Source: Enterobacter ludwigii
GTDB taxonomy: Bacteria; Pseudomonadota; Gammaproteobacteria; Enterobacterales; Enterobacteriaceae
Length of the DNA: 64,000 bases
Reading direction: 5' to 3'
NCBI RefSeq assembly: GCF_001750725.1
Contig: NZ_CP017279.1
Span: 620,001 to 684,000 of the forward strand
Shown here piece after piece: positions 1 through 10,711 of the stretch (position 1 is its first letter; each line of letters begins with the position of its first letter). The position numbers and the translations under genes were made by a program. The notes beneath the pieces are model-generated. The model was not told where the DNA came from, did not search any database, and saw only the letters and a program-made list of their open reading frames with translations.

Positions 1-1487
1 TGAATGTCGGACACCAGACGGTTCTCGATAAGGCTCGCCAGCAACGTCCAGCCAACCGCAGAGAAGAAGAGGATCAGCGCGATGCGAATTAAAATATCGA
101 CGGTCTTTTCGCCCGCGCCGTTGTGCAGCCAGTTCCAGAAGTCAAACAATCCCCATGCGTTAAGCAACAGCATAATCGCCACGCAGACGGTGAGAATACG
201 CGCCACTTTCAGTGATACCGAGATCCAGCCGTTGACCCTTTTTTGCAGTTCCGGATAACTGCGCTGCACCTGTGGCGAGAGGGTGAAGGTTTTCGATAGC
301 CAGCGCGACAGCAGGCCAGAGACAAATGCCGCAATGCCAATGATGGCCAGGCTCTTGAACGTCGCCCCCATCATAAATTTCAGGCTGTTGCCCGGGTCGA
401 ACAGCGAGAAGAAGCACAACACGATAAAGTAGGCGCTCGCCAGCCAGTGCCACACCAGCGCGAAGGCGCGGATAAAGAGACTGAAAAACGACAGGGAACG
501 ATCGGCCAGATGCAGCAAGCTTTGGGTAATGGTCTTTTTGTTATGGAAGATAAGGTACAACGCCCAGACGGTAATGCAGATCATAATCAGCACATTCGCC
601 AGGGCGCCAAACTGCACGTTGACCTGGTTGGAGATGATCGGCACGGCAACCAGCAGACCGTAACCAATCAATCCACTGAGCACGCTGAGGCGCAGCGCCC
701 AGTATCTGGCGCTCTCATCCCGAATCGAGAAGGGACGAAGATCCGGTACGTGCGGGCAAAATATCAAACGCAGCAGCGCCTTAAAGAACTCGATCAGCGC
801 AAAGGCGTTAAGGAAGAGCGCCTGCTGGAAAGCGATGGTTTTATTGCCGGCGTTAAGCCTGTCGGCCAGGACCTGGCCCATAAACAGCGTCAGCGCCAGC
901 AGCAGTAAATCTATGATAAACGCCGACGCTATCATCAGCGGCAGGTGTAACCAGCTGCTTTTCTGCTGGTTCTTCTTGCGCCCCCATTGCCCCATTTTAC
1001 GGTAGAGCGGCCATGCGCACAGGCGTACCAGCCAGTAAAACAGAAATACAGCGCCCGCCAGCATCAAAAACTGCGTGGCGGCTGTCGTAAACGTATGGGG
1101 ATTAAACGGTTTATGGGGCGAACCAATCAGGTTGCGATAGAGCTGGGCAAAGCGCGAGGAGAGCTCGCTTCCATAGTGACGGCTCACGTCGGTGACATTT
1201 TCCAGCACCGTTTTTTGTTCTTCCACTTGCGGAGGGGTAATTGTCGGCACCGGCTCCTGTGGCGGCGTGGCGGCGACTTTTCGCAACTGTCCGATTAACT
1301 CCTGCCGGGAAGTATCGTTTTCAAGCACATCGGCAAGGGCACTGTAGGCGGCTTTTTTCTGTTCAACATCCGGCTCTGGGGGCGGTGTCGTTTGCTGTGT
1401 GGCGGTCGTGCCGGTGGTGACGCCGGGGATGGAAACGGCGAACGATGGCGCACAAAACAGGCTAAGCAACAGCAAGATCCACGGCAC
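1..1487 (-). CDS. ybiO: Mechanosensitive channel YbiO (MscM-type), 5' part
   Basis: N-terminal ~495 codons of a large MscS-superfamily channel; the gene runs off the left edge, so the conserved MscS pore and C-terminal domain are not in the window. The GTG start at 1487 is chosen because GGAGG lies 5 nt upstream and the reading frame then opens with a signal peptide (MPWILLLLSLFCAPSFA). A periplasmic Pro/Gln-rich stretch follows, then many hydrophobic segments. An ATG five bases further upstream opens a different, non-coding frame. The protein resembles E. coli YbiO from memory, and its position next to glnQ is the same. Inner-membrane osmotic safety valve by family. Confidence 0.93.
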   Translation of the reverse strand, partial: MPWILLLLSLFCAPSFAVSIPGVTTGTTATQQTTPPPEPDVEQKKAAYSALADVLENDTSRQELIGQLRKVAATPPQEPVPTITPPQVEEQKTVLENVTDVSRHYGSELSSRFAQLYRNLIGSPHKPFNPHTFTTAATQFLMLAGAVFLFYWLVRLCAWPLYRKMGQWGRKKNQQKSSWLHLPLMIASAFIIDLLLLALTLFMGQVLADRLNAGNKTIAFQQALFLNAFALIEFFKALLRLIFCPHVPDLRPFSIRDESARYWALRLSVLSGLIGYGLLVAVPIISNQVNVQFGALANVLIMICITVWALYLIFHNKKTITQSLLHLADRSLSFFSLFIRAFALVWHWLASAYFIVLCFFSLFDPGNSLKFMMGATFKSLAIIGIAAFVSGLLSRWLSKTFTLSPQVQRSYPELQKRVNGWISVSLKVARILTVCVAIMLLLNAWGLFDFWNWLHNGAGEKTVDILIRIALILFFSAVGWTLLASLIENRLVSDI

Positions 1488-1570
1488 GGCATCCTCCGGT
1501 GAAAATAATGAACAAAAAGATAAGTATAGAGGGCGAGGCGCGCGGGAGGATTTTTGGGAACAATCTGGCG

Positions 1571-1596
1571 TAAAAAAGCCGGGCATGCCCGGCTCA
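1571..1596 (-). terminator. Rho-independent terminator of glnHPQ
   Basis: Perfect palindrome GCCGGGCATGCCCGGC (1578-1593) followed on the minus strand by seven U-coding bases. It lies about 25 nt past the glnQ stop. Confidence 0.9.
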
Positions 1597-1618
1597 GAAT
1601 GGCGTAGCTGAAGCGCTA

Positions 1619-2341
1619 TCAGGAGACGTGCTGCAGGAACTCCTGCAGGCGCTGGCTCGGTGGATTGGCGATCAGCGCTTGTGGGTTACCGTCTTCAGCG
1701 ATACGGCCCTTATCAATAAAGATCAGGCGGGAAGCCACTTTCTCAGCAAAGCCGATTTCGTGGGTCACGATGACCATTGTCATCCCTTCTTCAGCCAGAT
1801 CCTGCATGACTTTCAGCACTTCGTGACGCAGTTCCGGGTCAAGCGCCGAGGTTGGCTCATCAAACAGCATCATCTTCGGTTTTACCGCCAGTGCGCGGGC
1901 GATAGCCACACGCTGCTGCTGTCCACCGGACAACTCAGATGGGTAGTGATGAGCACGTTCCGCGAGGCCGACTTTAGCCAGCAGATCTTTAGCCAGCGTT
2001 TCCGCCGCCGCTTTGCTGGCGCCACGTACGCGCAGTGGACCAAACATTACGTTTTCCAGCGCCGTCAGGTGCGGGAACAGGTAGAACTGCTGGAACACCA
2101 TGCCGGCTTCCTGACGAATCAGACGGTCGTCGACTTTCGGGTCATTCACCTTCAGGCCATCGACAATCAGATCGCCGCTGGTGATCTCTTCCAGCTTGTT
2201 GATGCAGCGCAGCAGGGTCGATTTACCGGAACCGGATGGCCCGATAATGACCACCACTTCACCCTGTTTGATGTTCAGATCGATATTGTGCAGCACCTGG
2301 GTTGGGCCAAAGTGCTTGGAAACGTTTTTAAATTCAATCAC
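1619..2341 (-). CDS. glnQ: Glutamine ABC transporter ATPase GlnQ
   Basis: 240-residue ATPase that powers glutamine import with GlnP and GlnH. Walker [10 protein letters not shown] is at residues 34-42, the signature [15 protein letters not shown] in mid-protein, Walker [13 protein letters not shown], and the H-loop VTHE. Its ATG overlaps the glnP stop by 4 nt (ATGA), so translation is coupled. It is the last gene of glnHPQ and is followed by a strong terminator. Confidence 0.98.
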   Translation of the reverse strand: MIEFKNVSKHFGPTQVLHNIDLNIKQGEVVVIIGPSGSGKSTLLRCINKLEEITSGDLIVDGLKVNDPKVDDRLIRQEAGMVFQQFYLFPHLTALENVMFGPLRVRGASKAAAETLAKDLLAKVGLAERAHHYPSELSGGQQQRVAIARALAVKPKMMLFDEPTSALDPELRHEVLKVMQDLAEEGMTMVIVTHEIGFAEKVASRLIFIDKGRIAEDGNPQALIANPPSQRLQEFLQHVS

Positions 2342-2997
2342 AGGATTTTCATCCTTCTTTCAAGACGACGCAGAACGAAACTCAGAACCAGAGTGATGAT
2401 CAGGTAGACAACGGCTACCGCACTCCAGATTTCCAGCGCACGGAAGTTGCCCGCAATGATCTCCTGGCCCTGACGGGTCAGCTCAGCAACGCCGATAACG
2501 ATGAACAGCGACGTATCCTTAATACTGATGATCCACTGGTTCCCCAGCGGTGGCAGCATGCGGCGCAGGGCCAACGGCAGAATGACGTGGCGGATCGTTT
2601 CGCGACGAGAAAGGCCTAACGCCAGACCCGCTTCACTGAAACCTTTATGAATCGACAGGACCGCACCACGGGTAATTTCCGCGATATAGGCACCTGAGTT
2701 GATCATAATGGTCACGACAGCGGCGCTGAACGGGTCAATGCGCAGGTCGGTGAAAGCCATTGGCAGGGCGAAGTAGATGAACATGACCTGAACGACAATT
2801 GGGGTGCCGCGGATCACTTCGATGAAAACCAGTGCGATGTGGTTTGCAATCCAGCCGCCGTAGGTGCGGGCGAAACCGGCGACAAGACCGATAATCAACC
2901 CACCAACCAGACCGAGGACCGAAATCCACAGGGTCATTTTAGCGCCTTCAAGCAAGATAGGAATGGCAGGCCAGATGGCGCTCCAGTCAAACTGCAT
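2338..2997 (-). CDS. glnP: Glutamine ABC transporter permease GlnP
   Basis: 219-residue inner-membrane permease of the His/Glu/Gln/Arg type, with about five hydrophobic helices and the EAA loop that contacts the ATPase ([20 protein letters not shown]). It follows glnH after an 84-nt gap containing a stem-loop and overlaps glnQ by 4 nt. Length and order match E. coli glnHPQ. Confidence 0.98.
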   Translation of the reverse strand: MQFDWSAIWPAIPILLEGAKMTLWISVLGLVGGLIIGLVAGFARTYGGWIANHIALVFIEVIRGTPIVVQVMFIYFALPMAFTDLRIDPFSAAVVTIMINSGAYIAEITRGAVLSIHKGFSEAGLALGLSRRETIRHVILPLALRRMLPPLGNQWIISIKDTSLFIVIGVAELTRQGQEIIAGNFRALEIWSAVAVVYLIITLVLSFVLRRLERRMKIL

Positions 2998-3037
2998 GAT
3001 AGTTTCCTGTTACTGTTACCGTGTTTCTAAAATAGCA

Positions 3038-3055
3038 GGGGCGAAAGGTCGCCCC
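3038..3055 (-). other. Intercistronic stem-loop between glnH and glnP
   Basis: GGGGCG/CGCCCC arms around a 6-nt loop, in the 84-nt gap after glnH. No U-run follows directly. It could protect the glnH 3' end or attenuate read-through, keeping the binding protein in excess over the permease; that role is inference. Confidence 0.55.
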
Positions 3056-3081
3056 CGAGTGAACGTCATTTTTAAGAATTA

Positions 3082-3897
<816 letters not shown>

Positions 3898-3968
3898 TTA
3901 CAAGCTGTTGTTTTACAAAGGGGATGATGTCATGCATTGCACAGAAAACGGGGCAATGAACTTTTATT

Positions 3969-3996
3969 GCACCAAAGTGGAGCACCGTTTTGGTGC
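3969..3996. promoter_or_regulatory. Two adjacent NtrC (GlnG) sites
   Basis: GCACCGTTTTGGTGC (3982-3996) is a perfect match to the NtrC pattern GCACY-N5-RGTGC. GCACCAAAGTGGAGC (3969-3983) matches with one mismatch. They share two bases, and their centres lie about 122 and 109 bp upstream of the predicted sigma-54 start, as I recall for E. coli glnH. They should activate the operon under nitrogen limitation. Confidence 0.85.
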
Positions 3997-4141
3997 GCGT
4001 CATTTGGCTCAACAGACGAAGCGTTATTTAGCGTAAATTCTGACGAAAAAACAATCTTCCGTTAACGGTTGTGTGAGGTGATTATTACAATTTTTTCACT
4101 TTTGCAGCGTCTCAGGCCAAAAACGTGCACCATAGATGTGC

Positions 4142-4167
4142 AAAACCCTCACCGGAGGGCGAGGGTT
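4142..4167 (-). terminator. Terminator of dps
   Basis: AACCCTC/GAGGGTT hairpin immediately after dps, followed on the minus strand by a short TTTT run. The U-tract is weak, so termination may be partial. Confidence 0.65.
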
Positions 4168-4187
4168 GTATAGGAAATTCTTATGAA

Positions 4188-4991
<804 letters not shown>

Positions 4992-5879
4992 CTAATTGAG
5001 GTCAATTTTCTCAACTTTAGGTTCCGGGCGCATCGTTAGCGTTGAGCCCATTGAGGCGGCGATAATCGAACACAGGGCCAGCGTCTGGGTGAAGGTCAGG
5101 GTTTCCCCGAGGAAGACCATCCCTGACAGGGCGGCGAGCGCGGGCTCCATGCTCATCAGCGTGCCGAAAATGCGCGTCGGCAGGCGCGTCAGGGCTATCA
5201 TCTCTAAAGAGTAGGGGAGTGCTGTGGAAAGAATGGCGACCGCCAGCCCGATGGGCATGACTGACCATTGCCAGATGGACTCGGTGGCCTGAGCCATACC
5301 CACCGGCACAAAGATGATAGCGGCAATTAATGAACCGATTGCAACCGTCGCCGGGCCATGCTCTTCCCCGGCGCGCTGTCCGGTCAATATATAGATAGCC
5401 CAGCAGGCACCCGCCCCCAGAGCCAGCGCCGCGCCTGTGAGATCGATCTCTGAGACGCTCTGACCCAGCGGCAGCAGGAACCACAGGCCAAGAACGGCTA
5501 AAATTACCCAGATAAAGTCAACGGGACGACGGGACGAGAAAAGCGCTACCGCCAGCGGGCCAGTAAACTCCAGTGCAACGGCAATCCCCAACGGAATTGT
5601 CTGGATGGAGAGATAGAACATGTAGTTCATCGCTCCCAGGGACAGCCCGTAAAAAAGTAGCGGTAAGCGTTGTTCTTTTTTAAAGCGTAAACGCCAGGGT
5701 TTGAAAATCACCACCAGGATCGCGGTTCCGAGGGCAATACGCAGGGCCGTGACCCCAGGCGCACCGACCAGCGGAAAGAGAGATTTGGCCAGCGAGGCAC
5801 CGCTTTGAATGGACAACATGGCGATGAGTATGACGAAAACCGGCAACCAGACCGACGACGAGCGGGATAACCCAGGCAT
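4992..5879 (-). CDS. rhtA: Threonine/homoserine exporter RhtA
   Basis: 295-residue, ten-helix DMT/EamA-family inner-membrane exporter of threonine, homoserine and related amino acids. Two EamA repeats are visible, with GASLAKSLFPLVGAPGVTAL near the N-terminus and ALPYSLEMIALTRLPTR in the second half. The ATG at 5879 has AGGAG five bases before it and gives the E. coli length; a TTG five codons upstream has no ribosome site. Confidence 0.96.
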   Translation of the reverse strand: MPGLSRSSSVWLPVFVILIAMLSIQSGASLAKSLFPLVGAPGVTALRIALGTAILVVIFKPWRLRFKKEQRLPLLFYGLSLGAMNYMFYLSIQTIPLGIAVALEFTGPLAVALFSSRRPVDFIWVILAVLGLWFLLPLGQSVSEIDLTGAALALGAGACWAIYILTGQRAGEEHGPATVAIGSLIAAIIFVPVGMAQATESIWQWSVMPIGLAVAILSTALPYSLEMIALTRLPTRIFGTLMSMEPALAALSGMVFLGETLTFTQTLALCSIIAASMGSTLTMRPEPKVEKIDLN

Positions 5880-6233
5880 CCTTTCTCCTGTCAACTTATG
5901 TCAAATGAAGTAAAGGTTGCAGTGTAAAGGAAATAAGCTGCAACGGTTGAGAGACCGTTGAAAAAAAAACGTGTAAATTCCGTAAAATGGTTAAGCGCTG
6001 GTGGATTTATCGCCTGTCAGATTAGGAATAATCTGGATGAATGTAACGGCGCAGACGCGCAGTATGAGCGTTTTATAGCGAAAATTGTATGTGATTTGAA
6101 TGAGATAGCTAACGCTGGAAACGTTCTGTTACAGGAAAGGTTCAGTTAGACATCACGAATCACAAAGAGTTTCGCAAATTTTTTTGATATATTTAAAACT
6201 TACGGACTTACTTGAAGCACATTTGAGGTGGTT
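5880..6233 (+). promoter_or_regulatory. rhtA-ompX intergenic region, ompX promoter and leader
   Basis: About 350 nt without a convincing gene. The AT-rich stretch near 6175-6200 contains a possible -10 (TATATT, 6188-6193), but I could not pair it with a clear -35. GAGGTGG at 6225-6231 is the ompX ribosome site. In E. coli the ompX leader is a target of envelope-stress small RNAs. Confidence 0.5.
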
Positions 6234-6752
6234 ATGAAAAAAATTGCATGTCTTTCAGCACTGGCCGCTGTACTGGCTGTTTCCGCAGGTACCGCTGTAG
6301 CTGCTACTTCTACTGTAACTGGTGGTTACGCTCAGAGCGATATGCAGGGCGTGATGAACAAAGCTAACGGTTTCAACCTGAAGTATCGTTACGAGCAGGA
6401 TAACAACCCACTGGGCGTGATCGGTTCTTTCACCTACACCGAGAAAGATCGTTCTGAAAACGGCGCATACAACAAAGGCCAGTACTACGGCATCACCGCT
6501 GGTCCAGCTTACCGTCTGAACGACTGGGCAAGCATCTACGGTGTTGTAGGTGTTGGCTACGGTAAATTCCAGCAGACCGAAAACCAGGGTCTGAACCGCA
6601 CTGCAAGCAACAGCGACTACGGCTTCTCCTATGGCGCGGGTCTGCAGTTCAACCCAATCCAGGACGTCGCTCTGGACTTCTCTTATGAGCAGAGCCGTAT
6701 CCGCAACGTTGACGTTGGCACCTGGATCGCGGGCGTAGGTTACCGCTTCTAA
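6234..6752 (+). CDS. ompX: Outer-membrane protein OmpX
   Basis: 172-residue eight-stranded beta-barrel of the Ail/Lom family. Signal peptide MKKIACLSALAAVLAVSAGTAVAA is followed by ATSTVTGGYAQSD, alternating aromatic/polar strands, and the C-terminal Phe (GVGYRF) recognised by the BAM complex. The ATG after GAGGTGG is chosen over one two codons upstream. The gene has its own bidirectional terminator. Confidence 0.98.
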   Translation: MKKIACLSALAAVLAVSAGTAVAATSTVTGGYAQSDMQGVMNKANGFNLKYRYEQDNNPLGVIGSFTYTEKDRSENGAYNKGQYYGITAGPAYRLNDWASIYGVVGVGYGKFQQTENQGLNRTASNSDYGFSYGAGLQFNPIQDVALDFSYEQSRIRNVDVGTWIAGVGYRF

Positions 6753-6771
6753 TCACTTCGGTGAGCCAGTA

Positions 6772-6803
6772 AAAAATCCGCCCAATGTGGCGGATTTTTT
6801 TTT
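6772..6803. terminator. Bidirectional terminator ompX/opgE
   Basis: AATCCGCC/GGCGGATT hairpin with nine Ts after it on the plus strand and six As before it. It can end ompX on the plus strand and opgE on the minus strand. Confidence 0.9.
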
Positions 6804-6808
6804 ACGTT

Positions 6809-6833
6809 AACCCCTCGCCTTGCAGGAGAGGGT
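6809..6833. repeat. CCCTCTCC-family intergenic palindrome, degenerate copy
   Basis: ACCCCTCGCC, a short loop, then GGAGAGGGT, between the convergent 3' ends of ompX and opgE. It is related to copies at 22521, 29940, 42592 and 51509 but has mismatches in the left arm. Confidence 0.55.
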
Positions 6834-6848
6834 AGCAGATTGCCCGGA

Positions 6849-8432
6849 TTATTTACTCTTAATATCGAAGATATCGGTTCCCAGATGGTTATAGTCAACT
6901 TTCTGTAACTTGAAGTTGGTAATGTAAACTGGGGGAGCCTTCTTGTTAGAGACAAACGGGTACGCATTTTTTATCTGCTGTGCCGAAATCCCCGTCCACT
7001 GCGAGAAGAAGGTCAGGAAATCATTGGCCGAACGCCGCGCTTTAATAATGCGATGCGTTTTATCATCACTCGACACAACCATAAACGGTACCTGGAAGTT
7101 CTGCTGGAACTTATCGTCGTGCGCCAGATACTGCACCTCTTTACCGCGCTCTTTAAACGCCAGCCCGTGATCCGAGAAGTAGACCATCGAGAAACTGTCA
7201 CCCGTATTGCGTAACTGATCGTACAGTTTGCTGAGCAGGTCGTCGGTTTGCGTCATGGTGTAGAGATAGCATGAGGTTTCCTTGGACTGCACAAACTCTG
7301 CGTATTTACCGCCGGTCCGATCGCAGGCCTGCGGGTGAGACCCCATCAGGTGCAGAACAATCAGCTGCGGCTGGGTACGCGGAGAGGCAAAGACCTGCGC
7401 CGTCATTTTCAGCAACGCTTCATCTTTCGTGTTCTTGTCCGCTTCAAAATCACCGTTCTTCAGGAACTGCACTTCGTCGGCGCGTCTGGCAATACTGGCA
7501 ATGGCCGTATCGTATTCGCCAATTTGTCCCTGATTGGAGAACCACCAGGTCTGGAAACCTGCGCGGTTCGCCAGGGTAACAAAGTTATCCTGAAACTGGG
7601 GTTTGTCGTCGACCACCCGGTTCAGCGTCAGGCCGAGAGATTTCTGCGTTGAGCCGCTGGCCGCAACATAATCGGTAAACAGGGTGCCTTTGACCGAACT
7701 GGCGAACGGCGTGTTGTCCCAGTGTCCGCCAAAGGCTCCCATGGCGTCGCGACGTGCACTTTCACCAATCACCACCACATAGGTGTGATATTTGGGCTTC
7801 ACGGCCAGCACGTTCCAGGTGTCTTTCATATTTGAAAGCTCAGCCATACGTGCCTGTTCGTCGAGCACCTCTTTATTGTTAACGACGACGTCTTTCACAA
7901 AACGGAACACCGGATAGCCGGTATCCTTCAGCTTGAACACCCCACCCCAGGCCAGGTTTTGTACTGGTGCGACAAAGAATGCCACCACGCTAAACGCCAG
8001 GCACAGGTGCTCAATTTTTCCCCACGTTTTTTTCTCTTCCGCTTTACGGCGAACGGCTATCACGCCAAGGGCAAAGATAAAGAGGCCGACCACATAGCTG
8101 TACCAGGGGAAGATCGTCAGGATCTCTGTTGACTCTTCCATATTGGTCGAGTGCAGCGCCAGCAGGGTATTAAAGTTCGGCGAGCCGTAAGCCTGACCAA
8201 ACGGGAAATAGAGTGCAGCGACCAGAGAACAGATTCCGACTAACGTTTTTTGCGCGCGCGGAGCCGTTCGCCACAGCACATGCAATATGCAGGTAAAGGC
8301 CACGGCATAGAGCAGGCTAAAGGGATAGCCCAGCGCAAAGTTAATCAGTAATGACTGCAAAAAGTAAAATCCCGTCCACGGGCTTAAGGCCCGGCTACGG
8401 GTAACAACGGTGTCTATCAGGGTTAAATTCAT
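6849..8432 (-). CDS. opgE: Phosphoethanolamine transferase OpgE (YbiP)
   Basis: 527-residue inner-membrane protein of the EptA/OpgE family, which adds phosphoethanolamine, here to osmoregulated periplasmic glucans by homology. Several N-terminal hydrophobic segments precede a periplasmic sulfatase/alkaline-phosphatase fold: VVIGESARRDAMGAFGGH with the metal-binding Glu and the Ser nucleophile region, and VYFSDHGLAF with metal-binding Asp-His. Start ATG at 8432 has only a weak ribosome site. Monocistronic, convergent with ompX. Confidence 0.93.
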   Translation of the reverse strand: MNLTLIDTVVTRSRALSPWTGFYFLQSLLINFALGYPFSLLYAVAFTCILHVLWRTAPRAQKTLVGICSLVAALYFPFGQAYGSPNFNTLLALHSTNMEESTEILTIFPWYSYVVGLFIFALGVIAVRRKAEEKKTWGKIEHLCLAFSVVAFFVAPVQNLAWGGVFKLKDTGYPVFRFVKDVVVNNKEVLDEQARMAELSNMKDTWNVLAVKPKYHTYVVVIGESARRDAMGAFGGHWDNTPFASSVKGTLFTDYVAASGSTQKSLGLTLNRVVDDKPQFQDNFVTLANRAGFQTWWFSNQGQIGEYDTAIASIARRADEVQFLKNGDFEADKNTKDEALLKMTAQVFASPRTQPQLIVLHLMGSHPQACDRTGGKYAEFVQSKETSCYLYTMTQTDDLLSKLYDQLRNTGDSFSMVYFSDHGLAFKERGKEVQYLAHDDKFQQNFQVPFMVVSSDDKTHRIIKARRSANDFLTFFSQWTGISAQQIKNAYPFVSNKKAPPVYITNFKLQKVDYNHLGTDIFDIKSK

Positions 8433-8715
8433 AGGTCACTATCATGGATAAAAACGCCATGTGCTCACCCTGGCGTCAAGGGTCATAACCTGCCTGACAG
8501 TGCGTGGAGAGGGAATGAGGGTCCGCTTCAGCGAGCCGCAAATTGTGCAGGGCTGCAAGAAGATAGTGCGAGCGCTAAATAATAGCAACAGTTGCTAAGC
8601 AGATGTTTTGCGAAGGGGATTGCAAATCCGTAAAAAAGATCGGGAATAGGGCGGCTAAAAGCCAGTGTACAGAGGGTTTGTGACGGAAAAATGAAGCGGC
8701 GTACCGCAACGCCGC

Positions 8716-8847
8716 TTAGTGGGAAGGTTTGTCGTCCTGATGCGGGGGTTTGTTGTTAAACATATCGCACAGCATGTTCAACAGCATCAGGCGTACTTTA
8801 AAGGGGGAGTGGGTAAACACGTTCATACACCTCTTGAATTCGTTCAT
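8716..8847 (-). CDS. mntS: Small manganese-responsive protein MntS
   Basis: 43-residue protein, MNEFKRCMNVFTHSPF at the N-terminus, almost identical over that stretch to E. coli MntS (locus first annotated as sRNA rybA). The start at 8847 has AGGAGGT seven bases upstream. MntS raises cellular Mn(II), reportedly by inhibiting the exporter MntP, and is repressed by Mn-MntR. It is divergent from mntR with two MntR boxes between. The C-terminus ends in a His/Asp/Lys-rich tail. Confidence 0.95.
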   Translation of the reverse strand: MNEFKRCMNVFTHSPFKVRLMLLNMLCDMFNNKPPHQDDKPSH

Positions 8848-8904
8848 GAGACCTCCTGATTTTTGATCCCTTCGATCCGTGAAGGGTGACTGCATTACAT
8901 ACAG

Positions 8905-8940
8905 ATATAGCACAGGCTATATTGTATAGCTATGGCTATT
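8905..8940. promoter_or_regulatory. Twin MntR boxes in the mntS-mntR region
   Basis: ATATAGC-ACAG-GCTATAT (8905-8922) is a perfect inverted repeat with a 4-nt spacer. TATAGC-TATG-GCTATT (8925-8940) is a second, weaker copy. Both resemble the MntR operator core ATAGC-N4-GCTAT known from mntH. They lie 58-93 bp upstream of mntS and 91-126 bp upstream of mntR, so one or both genes may be Mn-repressed. Confidence 0.8.
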
Positions 8941-9030
8941 TCGTTAATTTTTTGTGCTTGTAGAGGGATGGTTTACAATGTGCGCTCTCGATACAGGGCG
9001 CTGGAAGCGTCACCCCACTGAGGAAGTACA

Positions 9031-9504
9031 ATGAACCGTCGCGCAGGTAAGCCAACAATCAGAAAAACGACGCAACTGGTGAATGTTGAAGAACATGTCG
9101 AAGGTTTTCGCCAGGTACGTGAAGCGCACCGTCGTGAGTTGATTGATGACTATGTTGAACTGATTTCCGATTTGATTCGCGAGGTCGGGGAGGCGCGCCA
9201 GGTGGATATGGCTGCACGGCTGGGCGTTTCCCAACCGACAGTGGCAAAAATGTTAAAACGTCTGGCCTCCGTGGGCCTGATTGAAATGATCCCCTGGCGC
9301 GGCGTCTTTCTGACGCCGGAAGGGGAGAAACTCGCCCAGGAGAGTCGCGAGCGCCACCAGCTCGTCGAAAACTTCTTACTGGTGCTGGGCGTAAGCCCGG
9401 AAATTGCCCGCCGGGACGCGGAAGGAATGGAACACCACGTCAGCGAAGAGACGCTGGTTAAGTTTCGCGAATTTACCCTTAAATATGGTCCCTCCGCTGA
9501 ATGA
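9031..9504 (+). CDS. mntR: Manganese-responsive repressor MntR
   Basis: 157-residue DtxR/MntR-family regulator. Winged helix near residues 40-95 ([22 protein letters not shown]), followed by the dimerisation and metal-binding region with [10 protein letters not shown]. It represses mntH and mntS when loaded with Mn(II). GAGGAAGTACA precedes the start. The stop overlaps the ybiR ATG by 4 nt, coupling the two genes. Confidence 0.97.
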   Translation: MNRRAGKPTIRKTTQLVNVEEHVEGFRQVREAHRRELIDDYVELISDLIREVGEARQVDMAARLGVSQPTVAKMLKRLASVGLIEMIPWRGVFLTPEGEKLAQESRERHQLVENFLLVLGVSPEIARRDAEGMEHHVSEETLVKFREFTLKYGPSAE

Positions 9505-10610
9505 ACATCCCCGGACTGCAGGCCCTGGCACGCGATCGTTTCTTCCATCTCTTATTCATCATTGGCGCAGTACTGAGCATCTTTGTGCCGTTTGCGCCAC
9601 ACACCTGGCCTGCGGTGATTGACTGGCGCACCATCATTACCCTCAGTGGCCTGATGATGCTCACCAAAGGGGTAGAGTTGAGCGGCTATTTTGACGTCCT
9701 GGGACGTAAAATGGTGCGCCGCTTTGCCACTGAACGCCGTCTGGCGCTGTTTATGGTGTTCTCTGCTGCGGTGCTGTCGACGTTTCTGACCAACGACGTG
9801 GCGCTGTTTATCATCGTGCCACTCACGCTCACGTTGCGTAAGCTCTGCGAGATCCCGGTTAGCCGGCTGATCATTTTCGAGGCACTGGCCGTTAACGCCG
9901 GTTCGCTTCTGACCCCTATCGGCAACCCACAAAATATTCTCCTGTGGGGACGCTCCGGGCTGTCGTTTGCCGCTTTTACCTGGCAGATGGCTCCGCTGGC
10001 GCTGGTGATGATGGTGTCGCTGCTGGCGGTCTGCTGGTTCGCGTTCCCGGTTAAAAAACTGCAGTACCACAGCGGTACCACGGGCCCGCAGTGGCAGCCG
10101 CGTCTGGTGTGGAGTTGTCTGGCGCTGTACATCGTTTTCCTGTTCGCGCTGGAACTGAAGTATGAACTGGCGGGCGTACTGCTCGTCGCCGCCGGTTTTT
10201 TATTCCTGGCGCGGCGCGTGCTGGTCAGCGTGGACTGGACGTTATTGCTGGTCTTTATGGTGATGTTTATTGATGTGCATCTGCTTATCCAGCTTCCGGT
10301 ACTGCAACACGTTCTGCACAGCGTCAGCGGCCTGTCGCAGCCGGGATTGTGGCTCACGGCGATTGGTCTGTCACAGTTCATCAGCAACGTGCCTTCCACC
10401 ATTTTACTCCTCAACTACGTTCCCCCTGACACGCTGCTGGCGTGGGCGGTGAATATCGGCGGGTTTGGGCTGCTGCCCGGTTCGCTTGCTAACCTGATTG
10501 CCCTGCGTATGGCTAACGATCGTCGTATCTGGTGGCGTTTCCATGTCTGGTCGATCCCGATGCTGATTTGGGCCGCGGCGATCGGTTTCGGAATTTTCCT
10601 TCTCATATAG
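9501..10610 (+). CDS. ybiR: Putative anion/cation transporter YbiR
   Basis: 369-residue inner-membrane protein of the ArsB/NhaD-like ion-transporter superfamily with about ten helices. [18 protein letters not shown] and the matching half motif [15 protein letters not shown] are the re-entrant loop signatures of the family. Substrate unknown. Translational coupling to mntR hints at a metal link, but that is inference. Confidence 0.9.
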   Translation: MNIPGLQALARDRFFHLLFIIGAVLSIFVPFAPHTWPAVIDWRTIITLSGLMMLTKGVELSGYFDVLGRKMVRRFATERRLALFMVFSAAVLSTFLTNDVALFIIVPLTLTLRKLCEIPVSRLIIFEALAVNAGSLLTPIGNPQNILLWGRSGLSFAAFTWQMAPLALVMMVSLLAVCWFAFPVKKLQYHSGTTGPQWQPRLVWSCLALYIVFLFALELKYELAGVLLVAAGFLFLARRVLVSVDWTLLLVFMVMFIDVHLLIQLPVLQHVLHSVSGLSQPGLWLTAIGLSQFISNVPSTILLLNYVPPDTLLAWAVNIGGFGLLPGSLANLIALRMANDRRIWWRFHVWSIPMLIWAAAIGFGIFLLI

Positions 10611-10711
10611 TGCGCAATTTGTCAGTTTTTCCTGGCAAACGTATAGCAACGTCCTAGCTTTAGTGAACGGCATAGTGTGATGCCGCTCACTGACAGGACT
10701 GTTGCTGACCT

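Noticed and set aside
5958..6149. 63-codon open frame upstream of ompX
   Set aside because: No ribosome site and no recognised relative; located in the AT-rich ompX leader and promoter zone.
10611..10711. Missing regulator or small gene before the efflux operon
   Set aside because: Only about 100 nt, with no open frame with a ribosome site; a short GGCAT/ATGCC hairpin alone is not enough to call a control element.
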